The translations under genes and the position numbers were made by a program. Below, in pieces: positions 6,281-13,875 of a stretch of 14,121 bases of DNA (position 1 is the stretch's first letter; each line of letters opens with the position of its first letter). Origin of the DNA: Chloroflexota bacterium. Its GTDB lineage: Bacteria > Chloroflexota > Dormibacteria > Dormibacterales > Dormibacteraceae. The notes beneath the pieces are model-generated. The model did not search any database. It worked only from the letters and a program-made list of their open reading frames with translations, and was not told the DNA's origin. Where the stretch lies: NCBI GenBank assembly GCA_005880175.1, contig VBJR01000066.1, positions 1 to 14,121 of the forward strand. The letters run 5' to 3'.

Positions 6281-7120
6281 ATGTTCGATCTCTCGGGTAG
6301 GGTCGCCGTCGTCACGGGCGCGTCGCGCGGGCTTGGCCGCGAGGACGCGCTGACGCTGGCGCGCATGGGCGCCGACGTCGTGATCACCGACATCCTGATC
6401 GAGGACGATCCCCACCTCCAGACGACCGCCGAAGGCGCGAACTCCATCCTGGCCCAGGTCGCGACCAGCCAGGGCTGGGTGTTCTCCAACGCGACGGCCG
6501 AGGAGATCCGGCAGATGGGCCGCCGGTCGACCGCGATCAAGATGGACGTGACGGACCGCGACCAGGTCCGGGAGGTCTTCGGGCAGGTCAAGGAGCAGTT
6601 CGGGCGGATCGACATCCTGATCAACAACGCGGCCACGCTCGACCACACGGCGCAGATCCCCAACCAGGACTATCGGCTGTGGGACCGCGACATCGCCGTC
6701 AACCTGACCGGCTCCTTCAACTGCACCAAGGAGGTGTGGCCGTACCTGGTCGAGAACGAGTGGGGCCGCATCGTGTTCATGTCCTCCGTGGCCGGGACGC
6801 TCGGCGGCTTCGGCCAGGCCAGCTACTCGGCGACCAAGGCCGGCGTGATCGGCCTGGCCCGCACCGCGGCGCTGGAGGGCGGCCGGCACGGCATCACGGC
6901 CAACGCGATCGTACCCGGCATCATCCTGTCGGAGGCCGGCCGGATCGGCGCCGAGACGAACCCGCTGTACGAGCGCTTCAAGAACCGGACCGTGTTCAAG
7001 CGCTTCGGCGAGCCGGCGAACATCGCCGCGACGATCGGGTTCCTGTGCACCGAGGAGGCCGGCTACATCACCGGCGTCGCCCTCGAGGTCGCCGGCGGCA
7101 TCCCGCTGTTCACGGCCTGA
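6281..7120 (+). CDS. SDR-family NAD(P)-dependent oxidoreductase with an enlarged cofactor-domain insertion
   Basis: This 279-aa classical short-chain dehydrogenase has the cofactor motif TGASRGLG (12-19), the DVTD acidic motif (89-92), NNA (115-117), SSVAG with Ser169, and catalytic Tyr182 and Lys186 in YSATK. It is likely a 3-hydroxyacyl-CoA or other alcohol dehydrogenase given the hydratases on each side. It carries an insertion of about 30 residues between beta-2 (VVITDILI) and DVTD, spanning roughly residues 41-84 and ending GRRSTAIK. Similarly placed insertions are typical of nicotinoprotein SDRs linked to mycofactocin. An AGGAG lies 9 nt before the ATG, and the next gene starts 4 nt after the stop. 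Confidence 0.9.
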   Translation: MFDLSGRVAVVTGASRGLGREDALTLARMGADVVITDILIEDDPHLQTTAEGANSILAQVATSQGWVFSNATAEEIRQMGRRSTAIKMDVTDRDQVREVFGQVKEQFGRIDILINNAATLDHTAQIPNQDYRLWDRDIAVNLTGSFNCTKEVWPYLVENEWGRIVFMSSVAGTLGGFGQASYSATKAGVIGLARTAALEGGRHGITANAIVPGIILSEAGRIGAETNPLYERFKNRTVFKRFGEPANIAATIGFLCTEEAGYITGVALEVAGGIPLFTA

Positions 7121-7124
7121 CGCC

Positions 7125-7925
7125 GTGGGCGAGGTGGTGGACGTCGTCCGAGAGGGCCCGGTCGCCCGGGTCGTGATGCACCGCGCCGGCAACAACTCGA
7201 TCGCCGCCGACCTGATGGGCGAGCTGCGGGCGGCGTTCGAGGAGCTGGGCGCGGACCCGGACTGCCGGGTGATCGTGCTGCAGAGCGCGTACGAGCGCTA
7301 CTTCAGTGTCGGCGCGGACCTGGGCGCGATGGGCGGCATGGACCGGTCGGCGGGCGACGCCGAGGAGCGGATCGCCGCCATGATGCGCGAGAGCAACGCG
7401 GGCTTCAGCGCGATCGAGGCGTGCCCGAAGCCGGTCGTCGCCCGCATCAACGGGCACGCGCTGGGCGGCGGCTGCGAGCTGACCCTGTGCTGCGACTACC
7501 GGATCATGGTCGAGGACGGCCGGTCCCGGATCGGGCAGACCGAGTCGGCGCTGGGCATCATCCCGGGGGCCGGCGGCACCCAGCGCCTGCCCCGCCTGAT
7601 CGGCCGAGCGCGGGCGCTACCGCTGCTGTACGAGTCCCGGCGGCTCTCGGCCGCGGAGGCCGAGGCGCTCGGCCTCGTGAACCGGGCGGTCCCCCCCGAA
7701 CAGCTGGACCAGGCCGTGGACGAGCTGGCCGCCCGGCTGGCCCGCTCCGCCACGCTCGCGATCGCGCTCATCAAGGACGCGGTCAACCGGGGGCTGGAGG
7801 TGCCGCTCGATGAGGGCCTGGCCATCGAGGCGCGGAACTTCGCGCGCTCGGCGCTGAGCGAGGACGCCGTGACGGGCATCACGGCCTTCTTCCAGAAGTC
7901 CGACCCCGAGTTCAAGGGGCGCTGA
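7125..7925 (+). CDS. Enoyl-CoA hydratase/isomerase (crotonase family)
   Basis: This 266-aa protein has the crotonase features: the oxyanion-hole region SVGADLGAM (61-69), GHALGGGCELTLCCDYR with Glu118, and GQTESALGIIPGAGGTQRL with Glu140, the two catalytic acids of hydratases. Both are retained, so syn-hydration of 2-enoyl-CoA is likely. The GTG start at 7125 is 4 nt after the SDR stop without a clear Shine-Dalgarno, which indicates translational coupling. With the MaoC and SDR neighbours this suggests a beta-oxidation-like or side-chain degradation step; the substrate cannot be read from the sequence. Its 3' end overlaps the convergent regulator gene by 14 nt. Confidence 0.92.
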   Translation: MGEVVDVVREGPVARVVMHRAGNNSIAADLMGELRAAFEELGADPDCRVIVLQSAYERYFSVGADLGAMGGMDRSAGDAEERIAAMMRESNAGFSAIEACPKPVVARINGHALGGGCELTLCCDYRIMVEDGRSRIGQTESALGIIPGAGGTQRLPRLIGRARALPLLYESRRLSAAEAEALGLVNRAVPPEQLDQAVDELAARLARSATLAIALIKDAVNRGLEVPLDEGLAIEARNFARSALSEDAVTGITAFFQKSDPEFKGR

Positions 7926-10177
7926 ACGCCGGAGGGTCCTCCAGGGCGAGGGCGATCGCCTCGTGGTCGGCGAGCCCTCGCCCCTCCTCCCACGGTGCCT
8001 CCGCCTCCGGCCCCAGGCTCGTCCTGGCCACCTCCAGCCACTCCCGGAGGAGCCGGCGCGAGCAGGGGTCGAGGACGGCGCCGATGGCCTCTCGGACGCC
8101 GGCCGCGGCGCCGGCCAGCCGCAGCGCCCGCTCCCACCGTCCGCGCCGCGCCTCGATCGTCGCCAGGCCCACCAGGCATTCCGACAGCGTGTCCCGGGCG
8201 GCCAGGGAGCGCTGGATGTCGAGGCTCTCCCGGTACCGGGCATGGGCCTCCGCGTCGCGCCCGTCGAACAGCACGAGCGCGCCCAGGCTGGCCAGGGCGG
8301 CCGCGATGATGGAGTGGTCGCCCAGGTCCCGCATGATGCGGAGGGCGTCGCGGAGGTTGGCCTCGCCTGCCGCCACGTCGCCCGTCGAGCCGGCCAGCAG
8401 GCCGCGGTTGGTGAGCACGATGCCGACCTCGCGCTCGTCGCCGTTCTCGCGTGCGAGAGCCAGGCTCTCGTCGTACAGCACTCGAGCCGCCTGCCAGTCG
8501 CCCTGCGTCCACGCGACGAGGCCCAGGTTGCCCAGGCTGTACTGGACGCCGCGGCGGTCGTCCAGGGCCCGCCAGGCGGCCAGGCACTCCTCGTAGCGGG
8601 CCCGGGCGCGCGCCAGGTCGCCCTGCTGCCAGGCGAAGCTCGCGGCGACGCTGAGCACCCGGGCGCGGAGCGGCGTCGGGACGCCGGCCGCCGCCCGCAG
8701 CGCCGTCTCGGCCCAGCCGCGGCCCTCGTTGAGGTGTCCCCGGATGTACCAGAAGCGGTACAGGGCCAGCACGTAGCGGAGCTGCTCCTCGGCGAGGCCG
8801 GCCTCGTCTCCGTGGCGCAGGGCGGCCCGGAAGTTGTCGTGGTCCTCCGCCAGCAGGTCCAGCCACTCGGACTGGGCCGGGCCGGTGAGCTCCGGCGCGG
8901 CCCGCTCGGCCAGGTCGAGGTAGAACGCGTGGTGGCGGCTCCGGGCCAGGTCGAGCTCGCCGCTCTCGCGCAGGCGGTTCTCGGCGTAGCGGCGGATCAG
9001 CTCCAGGCTGCGGTACCGCGTGCGGGCCGGAGGCCGGGCGCCGCTCCCCGTGCACGGCGTCGGCCGCGTCCAGCGTGAAGCCGCCCCGGAACACCGAGAG
9101 GCGCCGGAACGTCTGCCGCTCGTCCTCGCTGAGCAGGTCGTAGCTCCAGTCGATCGTCGCCGTCACGGTCTGCTGACGGCCCGGCGTGCCCACCGCGCGC
9201 AGGCCGCTGACGCGGCCCTCGAGATGGCTCAGGACCTGGCTGATCGACATCACCCCCACCCGCGCCGCGGCCAGCTCCAGCGCCAGCGGGATGCCGTCGA
9301 GCCAGCGGCACAGGTTCATGACCTGCGGCGTGTTCGCCTCGTCCAGCACGAAGTCGGGGTCGCTCAGGCCCACCCGGTCGAGGAACAGCCGCACCGCCTC
9401 GGCCTGGAGCATGCTCGCCGCCGCCGGCCGGGCGCTGCCGGGCAGGGACAGCGGGCCGATCCGCCACGTCGCCTCGCCGTGGACCCGCAGCGGCTCGCGG
9501 CTGGTGCAGAGGAACTGGAGCGCCGCGCACCGCTCCAGCAGCGCGGACACGGTCTCGGCGCAGGCGGCGGTCAGGTGCTCGCAGTTGTCCAGCACCACGA
9601 GCGTGCGGGGCCGCCGCGTGCGGGCGAGCTCGGACGCGATGGCGTCGACGGCGTCCGCGCCCTCGCGCTCCCGCACGCCGAGCACCGTCGCCACCGCCCG
9701 CGGGACGCTCTCGGGGTCGCTGATCGAGCCCAGGCCGACCAGCCAGACGCCGCCCGGGAACCGCGCGAGCGCCTCGGAGGCCGTCTCGAGGGCCAGCCGG
9801 GTCTTCCCGCAGCCGCCCGGCCCGGCGATCGTCAGGAGCCGGGCGCGCCGTAACAGCCGGCCCGCCAGCAGCAGGTCGCGCTCCCGGCCGATGAACGTCG
9901 TCACCTGCAGCGGCAGGTTGTGCGCCGGCTGCGCCGGCTCGGTCGGGCCGCCGGACGGGCCGGCGGCGACCTGCTGCTGCGCGACGTACCAGCTCGCGAT
10001 CTGCGTCCGCCGCTCGAACCCCAGCTTGTCGCGGATGTGCTGGACGTGGCTCTCGACGGTCCGCTGGGAGATGAACAGCCGTTTGCCGATCTCTCGATCG
10101 GTCAGACCCTCGGCGACGAGGGCGGCTACCTCCCGCTCGCGACGGCTCAGCGCCTCGACCGTGATGTTCCTGCTCAT
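7912..10177 (-). pseudogene. LuxR-type HTH / predicted ATPase / TPR regulator, frame-disrupted
   Basis: The N-terminal frame starts at ATG 10177: residues 8-65 form a LuxR HTH (LSRREREVAALVAEGLTDRE, then ISQRTVESHVQHI), about 92-100 is a FIGRER motif, Walker A GPGGCGKT is at 119-126 and Walker B LVVLDNCEHL at 193-202. It is in frame to about 9046 (FRGGFTLDAADAVHGE). The family then has a segment with a leucine-rich DKSLV-type motif, which is absent; the rest resumes in another frame from about 9023 (RYRSLELIRRYAENRL) and runs through TPR-like repeats to the stop at 7912-7914. So a frameshift plus a loss of perhaps 30-40 codons lies at 9022-9050. If real, the HTH-ATPase part is uncoupled from its TPR sensor. 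The start has only a weak GCGGG upstream. Confidence 0.8.
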
Positions 10178-10179
10178 CC

Positions 10180-10214
10180 CGCGTGGCTTCGCTATTAAAG
10201 CGGAACCACACGCG
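10180..10214 (-). promoter_or_regulatory. Imperfect dyad in the leader of the LuxR-ATPase gene
   Basis: CGCGTGGCTTCGCT (10180-10193) and AGCGGAACCACACGCG (10199-10214) pair around a 5-nt AT loop; about 14 positions pair with one mismatch and two G-T pairs. It fills most of the 56-nt gap between the stop of the upstream metallopeptidase-like gene (10234) and the regulator start (10177), on the same strand. It could be an autoregulatory operator or an attenuator; there is no T-run, so it is not a typical intrinsic terminator. Confidence 0.4.
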
Positions 10215-10233
10215 GGCGGGCCGGCCCCCGGTG

Positions 10234-11025
10234 CTACGGCCCTCCCGGAATGCCTCCCTCGATGTGCTTGCCGCCGCACGCCTCCAGGAACATCACGCGC
10301 GCGCGGGCCTCGGCCAGCATCGCCACCAGCCGCCCGGCCCGCAGGCTCTGCGGGCGCTCGGCCGACTCCTTGAGCTCGCCCGTCCTGGGGTCCGCGTCGA
10401 TCGCGACCCACGCGTCCTGTACGAGGTCGTAGGCGTACACGCGCTCGCCGGGCAGCACCTCGAAGGCGCGGCGGATCCGGCGCTGGTGGTCGAATCCCGC
10501 CTTCGGGTGGGGCGCCTCGTCCACGAACCACGCCTCGTTCACGAAGTCCGCCACATGCCAGCCGGCGACGTCGTAGCCATGCGCGTACGCGGCGCAGGGA
10601 GCGACGATGTCGTGGACGTACAGGCGGTGGCGCTGGTCGGGGCCGGCTCCGAGCTGCCGGTAGACCATGCGGCTGACGATGGGATCGACCAGCAGGTTCA
10701 GCAGCTCGCGGCTGGCGGCGTGGGTCCAGTGCTGGCTCGGCGCGAGGTCGCCCAGGAAGACGTGGGCCAGCGGCAGGCCGTGGCTGGTGGCCTCGGCCGT
10801 TCCCTGGTTCAGGCCGTCATCCGGCGTGCCGTCGCGAAGCATGAGGCCGTACACGCCGGCACAGGGCGTGGGCGGCTCGAGGCGGAACAGCTCGGCATCG
10901 ACGTTCCAGACGGGGGCCAGGTGATCGCTGACCTGCGCCTGCAGCGCGGTGATGCCGCTCGTGACGGCTTCGTCGTCCAGCTTGCAGCTGTAGTTGACGA
11001 CGGCGACACGCACCGTGGTGGGCAT
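10234..11025 (-). CDS. Metallopeptidase-like family protein with degenerate HExxE-type motif
   Basis: This 263-aa protein starts with VRVAVVNYSCKLDDEAV and has VSDHLAPVWNVDAELF, GLPLAHVFLG and HAASRELLNLLVDP (102-115), then GYDVAGWHVADFVNEAWF. From memory these blocks match a family of uncharacterized proteins carrying SHELLEMLADP at the same place, which looks like a zinc-binding HExxE-type motif. Here His is replaced by Arg and the second acid by Asn, so metal-dependent peptidase activity is doubtful, although His102 is nearby. No signal peptide or membrane segment. AGGAGG (complement of 11035-11040) lies 9 nt before the ATG and fixes the start. It may be co-transcribed with the LuxR-ATPase gene downstream. 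Function is unknown. Confidence 0.7.
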   Translation of the reverse strand: MPTTVRVAVVNYSCKLDDEAVTSGITALQAQVSDHLAPVWNVDAELFRLEPPTPCAGVYGLMLRDGTPDDGLNQGTAEATSHGLPLAHVFLGDLAPSQHWTHAASRELLNLLVDPIVSRMVYRQLGAGPDQRHRLYVHDIVAPCAAYAHGYDVAGWHVADFVNEAWFVDEAPHPKAGFDHQRRIRRAFEVLPGERVYAYDLVQDAWVAIDADPRTGELKESAERPQSLRAGRLVAMLAEARARVMFLEACGGKHIEGGIPGGP

Positions 11026-11219
11026 CTTGGGGGACCTCCTCATATGACGGGACGAGCACCTGGCGCTGCACTGTAGTCGAGTGGCCGCGGCCACGGAGTC
11101 CGGAAAAGTACTGATTCCGCCCCGTTTCCGTACTCGCACGGATGCCCCGGCCGACCCGGCGGGGCACGCTTCCAACCGCCGGGGGGCCCATTGGTGACCG
11201 CTGCGCAAGGGGGCAGAGC
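11026..11219. promoter_or_regulatory. Divergent intergenic region between the metallopeptidase-like gene and the RiPP locus
   Basis: About 190 bp without a supported gene separate two diverging starts, so promoters for both directions are expected. Visible elements are an AT-richer segment around 11101-11130 with two GTAC/AGTAC half-sites, and a TGCCCCG/CGGGGCA dyad (11143-11149, 11160-11166). I see no confident -35/-10 pair. Confidence 0.35.
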
Positions 11220-11469
11220 ATGGACGGAACCGACGGAACGGACGAATCCGGCGCGCCGCTCAGCCGTCGCGAGGTGATGCTCGTGGCGCTGGTCGCGAGA
11301 GGCCTGTCACAGCGTCGAGCGGCTGAGCCAGAAGCTCGGTGTGCGGAACCGCGTGGAGCTGGCCGCGTGGGCCGGCAGCAACCGGCACTACCGGCCCACC
11401 GACGAGGACTCGGAGCCGCTCCAGAAAGGCCCGGTCGGGCCTAGTCGGAGCCCCACTCCGGTGACATGA
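11220..11469 (+). pseudogene. Stand-alone LuxR-type HTH regulator, recognition-helix region lost and frame broken
   Basis: From ATG 11220 (AAGGGGG upstream) the frame reads an acidic N-terminus, then LSRREVMLVALVARGLS, the first helix of a GerE/LuxR HTH. The end of the same domain, VERLSQKLGVRNRVELAAWA, follows in the +1 frame from 11314 and continues to the stop at 11467-11469. The 15-18 residues that should lie between (the NREIA...L.S..TV..H part with the recognition helix) are absent, and the junction at about 11306-11314 shifts the frame. Read literally, the first frame ends at 11444 with an unrelated Arg/Pro/Ala tail. Its place just before the precursor gene suggests a former pathway regulator that could no longer bind DNA. 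Confidence 0.7.
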
Positions 11470-11507
11470 TCCCGTCCGGCAGGCCTGCGCTATTACGACC
11501 ACTCGAT

Positions 11508-11513
11508 AGGAGG
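11508..11513 (+). promoter_or_regulatory. Consensus Shine-Dalgarno for the candidate precursor peptide
   Basis: AGGAGG lies 6 nt before the GTG at 11520. This site is the main support for the 34-codon peptide gene, which is too short to be called on length alone. Confidence 0.7.
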
Positions 11514-11519
11514 ACGAAC

Positions 11520-11624
11520 GTGATCCAGGAAGTCAAGACGACCCAGACGACCGACGACGAGCCCGTGATGGCGTCGAGCAGCCACAACCACGACTCCGCG
11601 AAGGTCGACTTCCACTGGGCGTAA
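11520..11624 (+). CDS. Candidate RiPP (TOMM/YcaO) precursor peptide, Cys-free
   Basis: A GTG-initiated 34-residue peptide ends at TAA 11624. It has an acidic/Thr-rich N-terminal part (MIQEVKTTQTTDDEP) that would serve as leader and a C-terminal part SSSHNHDSAKVDFHWA that could be the core. It lies directly upstream of a fused leader-binding/YcaO enzyme, the usual place for a TOMM precursor. There is no Cys; Ser19-21 and Ser26 (and Thr in the leader) are the only azoline-forming candidates, so (methyl)oxazoline/oxazole or a different YcaO backbone modification would be expected. The His-rich core with a DFHWA end matches no RiPP class I know. The leader/core boundary is a guess. Confidence 0.6.
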   Translation: MIQEVKTTQTTDDEPVMASSSHNHDSAKVDFHWA

Positions 11625-11641
11625 CGACTCTCTAGTCGTCA

Positions 11642-11670
11642 GTCGCGTGGGGACCCGGGCCCCGCGCGAC
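11642..11670 (+). terminator. Strong hairpin between precursor and modification enzyme (attenuator/partial terminator candidate)
   Basis: GTCGCGTGGGG (11642-11652) pairs with CCCCGCGCGAC (11660-11670) over 11 positions with one G-T pair and a 7-nt loop. A second smaller hairpin, ACGACT/AGTCGT with a 4-nt loop, lies at 11624-11639 and touches the precursor stop. No T-run follows. In RiPP operons such a structure commonly lets precursor mRNA exceed enzyme mRNA; that role is inferred here. Confidence 0.55.
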
Positions 11671-11714
11671 CCCTCCACCACCTGTGGTCGGTCCGCTCGT
11701 CCCGAGCCTGAACC

Positions 11715-11721
11715 AAGGAGG
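11715..11721 (+). promoter_or_regulatory. Shine-Dalgarno that fixes the TTG start of the YcaO enzyme
   Basis: AAGGAGG lies 7 nt before the TTG at 11729. Upstream in-frame starts such as the GTG at 11684 have no such site and would run through the end of the intergenic hairpin region. Confidence 0.75.
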
Positions 11722-11728
11722 AACACAT

Positions 11729-13875
11729 TTGTCCGGCGTCAACGGGCCCGCACTGGAAGCGGCGCTCTATCGCCACCCCAACGACGCCACGGTCGTCGCG
11801 TCCGCGTCGCGCCGCGTGTTCCGGGTGAACATGCTCCCGGAGGCCCTCCTGGAGGAGCTCTCCAGGCGCGCCGGCGACGGACAGGGAACGCTCCCGGCGG
11901 ATGACGACGTGGACGCCGTGGTCAGGACGCTGCGAGCCGATGGCTGCCTGGGCGCGGTCCCGGGGATGGCCGACTGGCTCCGCTTCCCCGACGCGGCCGC
12001 GGACGCCGACGCCGCCGCGCGGACGTCACTGGTGATCGTCGGCGAGGGCCGCCTGGCGTCGCTGCTCGGCGCGTCCGACCTCCTCGGGGGGTTCCGCGGC
12101 AGCTCCCGATGTGAGCCGGCCGCGCTCGATGGCTCGCTGGACGTCGCCACGAGCCTGGTGGTCGCCGTGAGCGACCACCTCGACTACGAATTCCTGACCG
12201 ACATCGAGGACCGCGCGGCGGCCACCGGGTTCCGGTGGCTGCCGCTGCACCTCGACGCCGGCAAGGGCTTCATGGGACCGGCGATCACCCCCGGTGAGGG
12301 GCCCGGCTACCGGGACCTGATGCGCCGCCGGCTGTGCGCCGCGGCCAACGTGCCGCTCTTCCACGCGCTGACGAGCCGGCCCGTCCACGGCCAGGCGCAG
12401 CTGCCTCCCGACCCCGAGCTGCGCTGGATGCTGTCGATCCTCCTGGTCGAGCTGGAGCGCTGGGCGGCCGGCGTCCCGCCGGTCTCGTCGTGGCACGAGG
12501 TCGAGCTCGATCCGCTGTCGTTCACGGTCACGCCGCATCCCGTGCTGCCCCTGCCCGACCACGCGACGGCGATGTCGCGCCACTTCGACCTGGAGGTCCT
12601 CGTCGACGACCGCACCGGGCTCGTGAATCGTCTCGACCGGGTCCGGTTCCACCCGTCGATACCCCGTCAGTTCCAGATGGTGCAGGCCATCGCCTGCGAC
12701 CTCCGCCAGGCGACGTACCGCGCGAACAACCGGCTCAACCACGGCAGCTCGTTCGTCAGCGAGAAGATCGCCAGGTTGGCCGCGATCGGCGAGTGCGTGC
12801 GAAGGGGGAGCGCGCCGTCGACCCGATGGAGCTGGTGCTGTTCTCCCCCGCGCAGTACGCGGCGCCCGGGTTCCCGTTCGTCCCGTTCACCCGCGACCTG
12901 CCGGTGCACTGGATCGCCGGTCGCTCCCTGTCGCTCGACCGGGACGTCTGGCTGCCCGCCAGCGTGGTCTACTTCAGCTACCAGCTGGGCCCGTACGCCT
13001 TCGAGCCGCGGACCAACTTCCCGCCGTACTCGGGCGTCGCGGCGGGGGCGACCTGGGACGCCGCGGTCACCAGCGCGCTCGAGGAGCTGATCGAGCGCGA
13101 CGCGACGATGATCTGGTGGCTGAACGCGCAGCCGCTGCCGGCCGTCGGCCTCACGCCCGATCTCGCGGCCGTGTGGGCCGGGCAGCCGTGGGACCTCGGC
13201 CAGCGCGCGTCGCTGATCTACCTGGACAACGAGTTCGACGTGCCGGTGATCACCGGCGTGCTCGAGAACGTGCGGGAGGGCCTGCTCGCCCTCGGGTTCG
13301 CGGCGCGGCCCGATCCCGCTCAGGCCGGTCTCAAGGCGTGGGCCGAGGCGCTGGCCCTGCAGGAGACCACGCGCGCGATGGACGACCCCGACAGCACGTT
13401 CTGGACCACCGCCGCGAGCATGACCCCGGAGAACCGGGTCAAGCCCCACCGGCCGGACCGGCGCTACCTGGATTCCTTCCGCCCCGACTTCCACGACGTC
13501 ATCTCGCTGACGGCCCAGCTCCAGATCACCCTGGACCCCAGGGCGCGCGAGGCGGTGCGAGGCTGCCTCGACGTCGAGACGGAGCGGCCGATGAGCTCGC
13601 TGCCCCACCTCACCACCAGGACGTCCGCGACCTATCGCGAGCGACTGGAGCGGCGCGGCTTCGAGGTGCTGGCCGTGGACCTGACCACGCCCGACGTGGC
13701 CGTCACCGGCACGCGCGTCGCCCGCGTCGTGGTGCCCGGGCTCGTCCCCAACACACCCGCCGCGTTCCTGCCGCTCGGCCGCGGCCGGGTGCAGCAGGCC
13801 GCGGTCACGCTCGGCTGGCGCGACCGGCCACTGGAGGAGGAAGCGTTGAACACCTTCCCGTTGCCCCATGCATGA
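11729..13875 (+). pseudogene. Fused TOMM leader-binding (E1-like) and YcaO cyclodehydratase, frame-disrupted
   Basis: Residues 1 to about 300 from TTG 11729 look like the E1/ocin-ThiF-like leader-binding domain of TOMM cyclodehydratases: SLVIVGEGRLASLLG, FRWLPLHLDAGKGFMGPAIT, GPGYRDLMRRRL and the VELDPLSFTVTPHPVLPLP linker. The Cys of a typical GPC..C zinc site is absent. The YcaO domain begins near NNRLNHGSSFVSEKIARLAA and reads GECV at 12791-12799; then the frame shifts, resuming in the -1 frame at about 12802 (AKGERAVDPMELVLFSPAQY). The ERY-type ATP/Mg2+-binding segment expected after GE..V is missing, perhaps 20 codons. The rest is typical: SALEELIERDATMIWWL and the C-terminal NTFPLPHA, close to the PxPxP tail of azoline-forming YcaOs. 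YcaO proteins activate backbone amides with ATP. As written the enzyme would be inactive. The stop overlaps the next gene. Confidence 0.8.

Noticed and set aside
7496..9022. Continuation of the LuxR-ATPase frame for another ~500 codons, antisense to the enoyl-CoA hydratase end
   Set aside because: Pro/Arg/Gly-rich reading with no domains; the true TPR part is in another frame over the same DNA, so this is GC-driven openness.
11460..11500. Promoter for the precursor from GTGACA and TATTAC
   Set aside because: The spacing is about 24 nt and both boxes are weak matches, so I do not annotate a promoter there.
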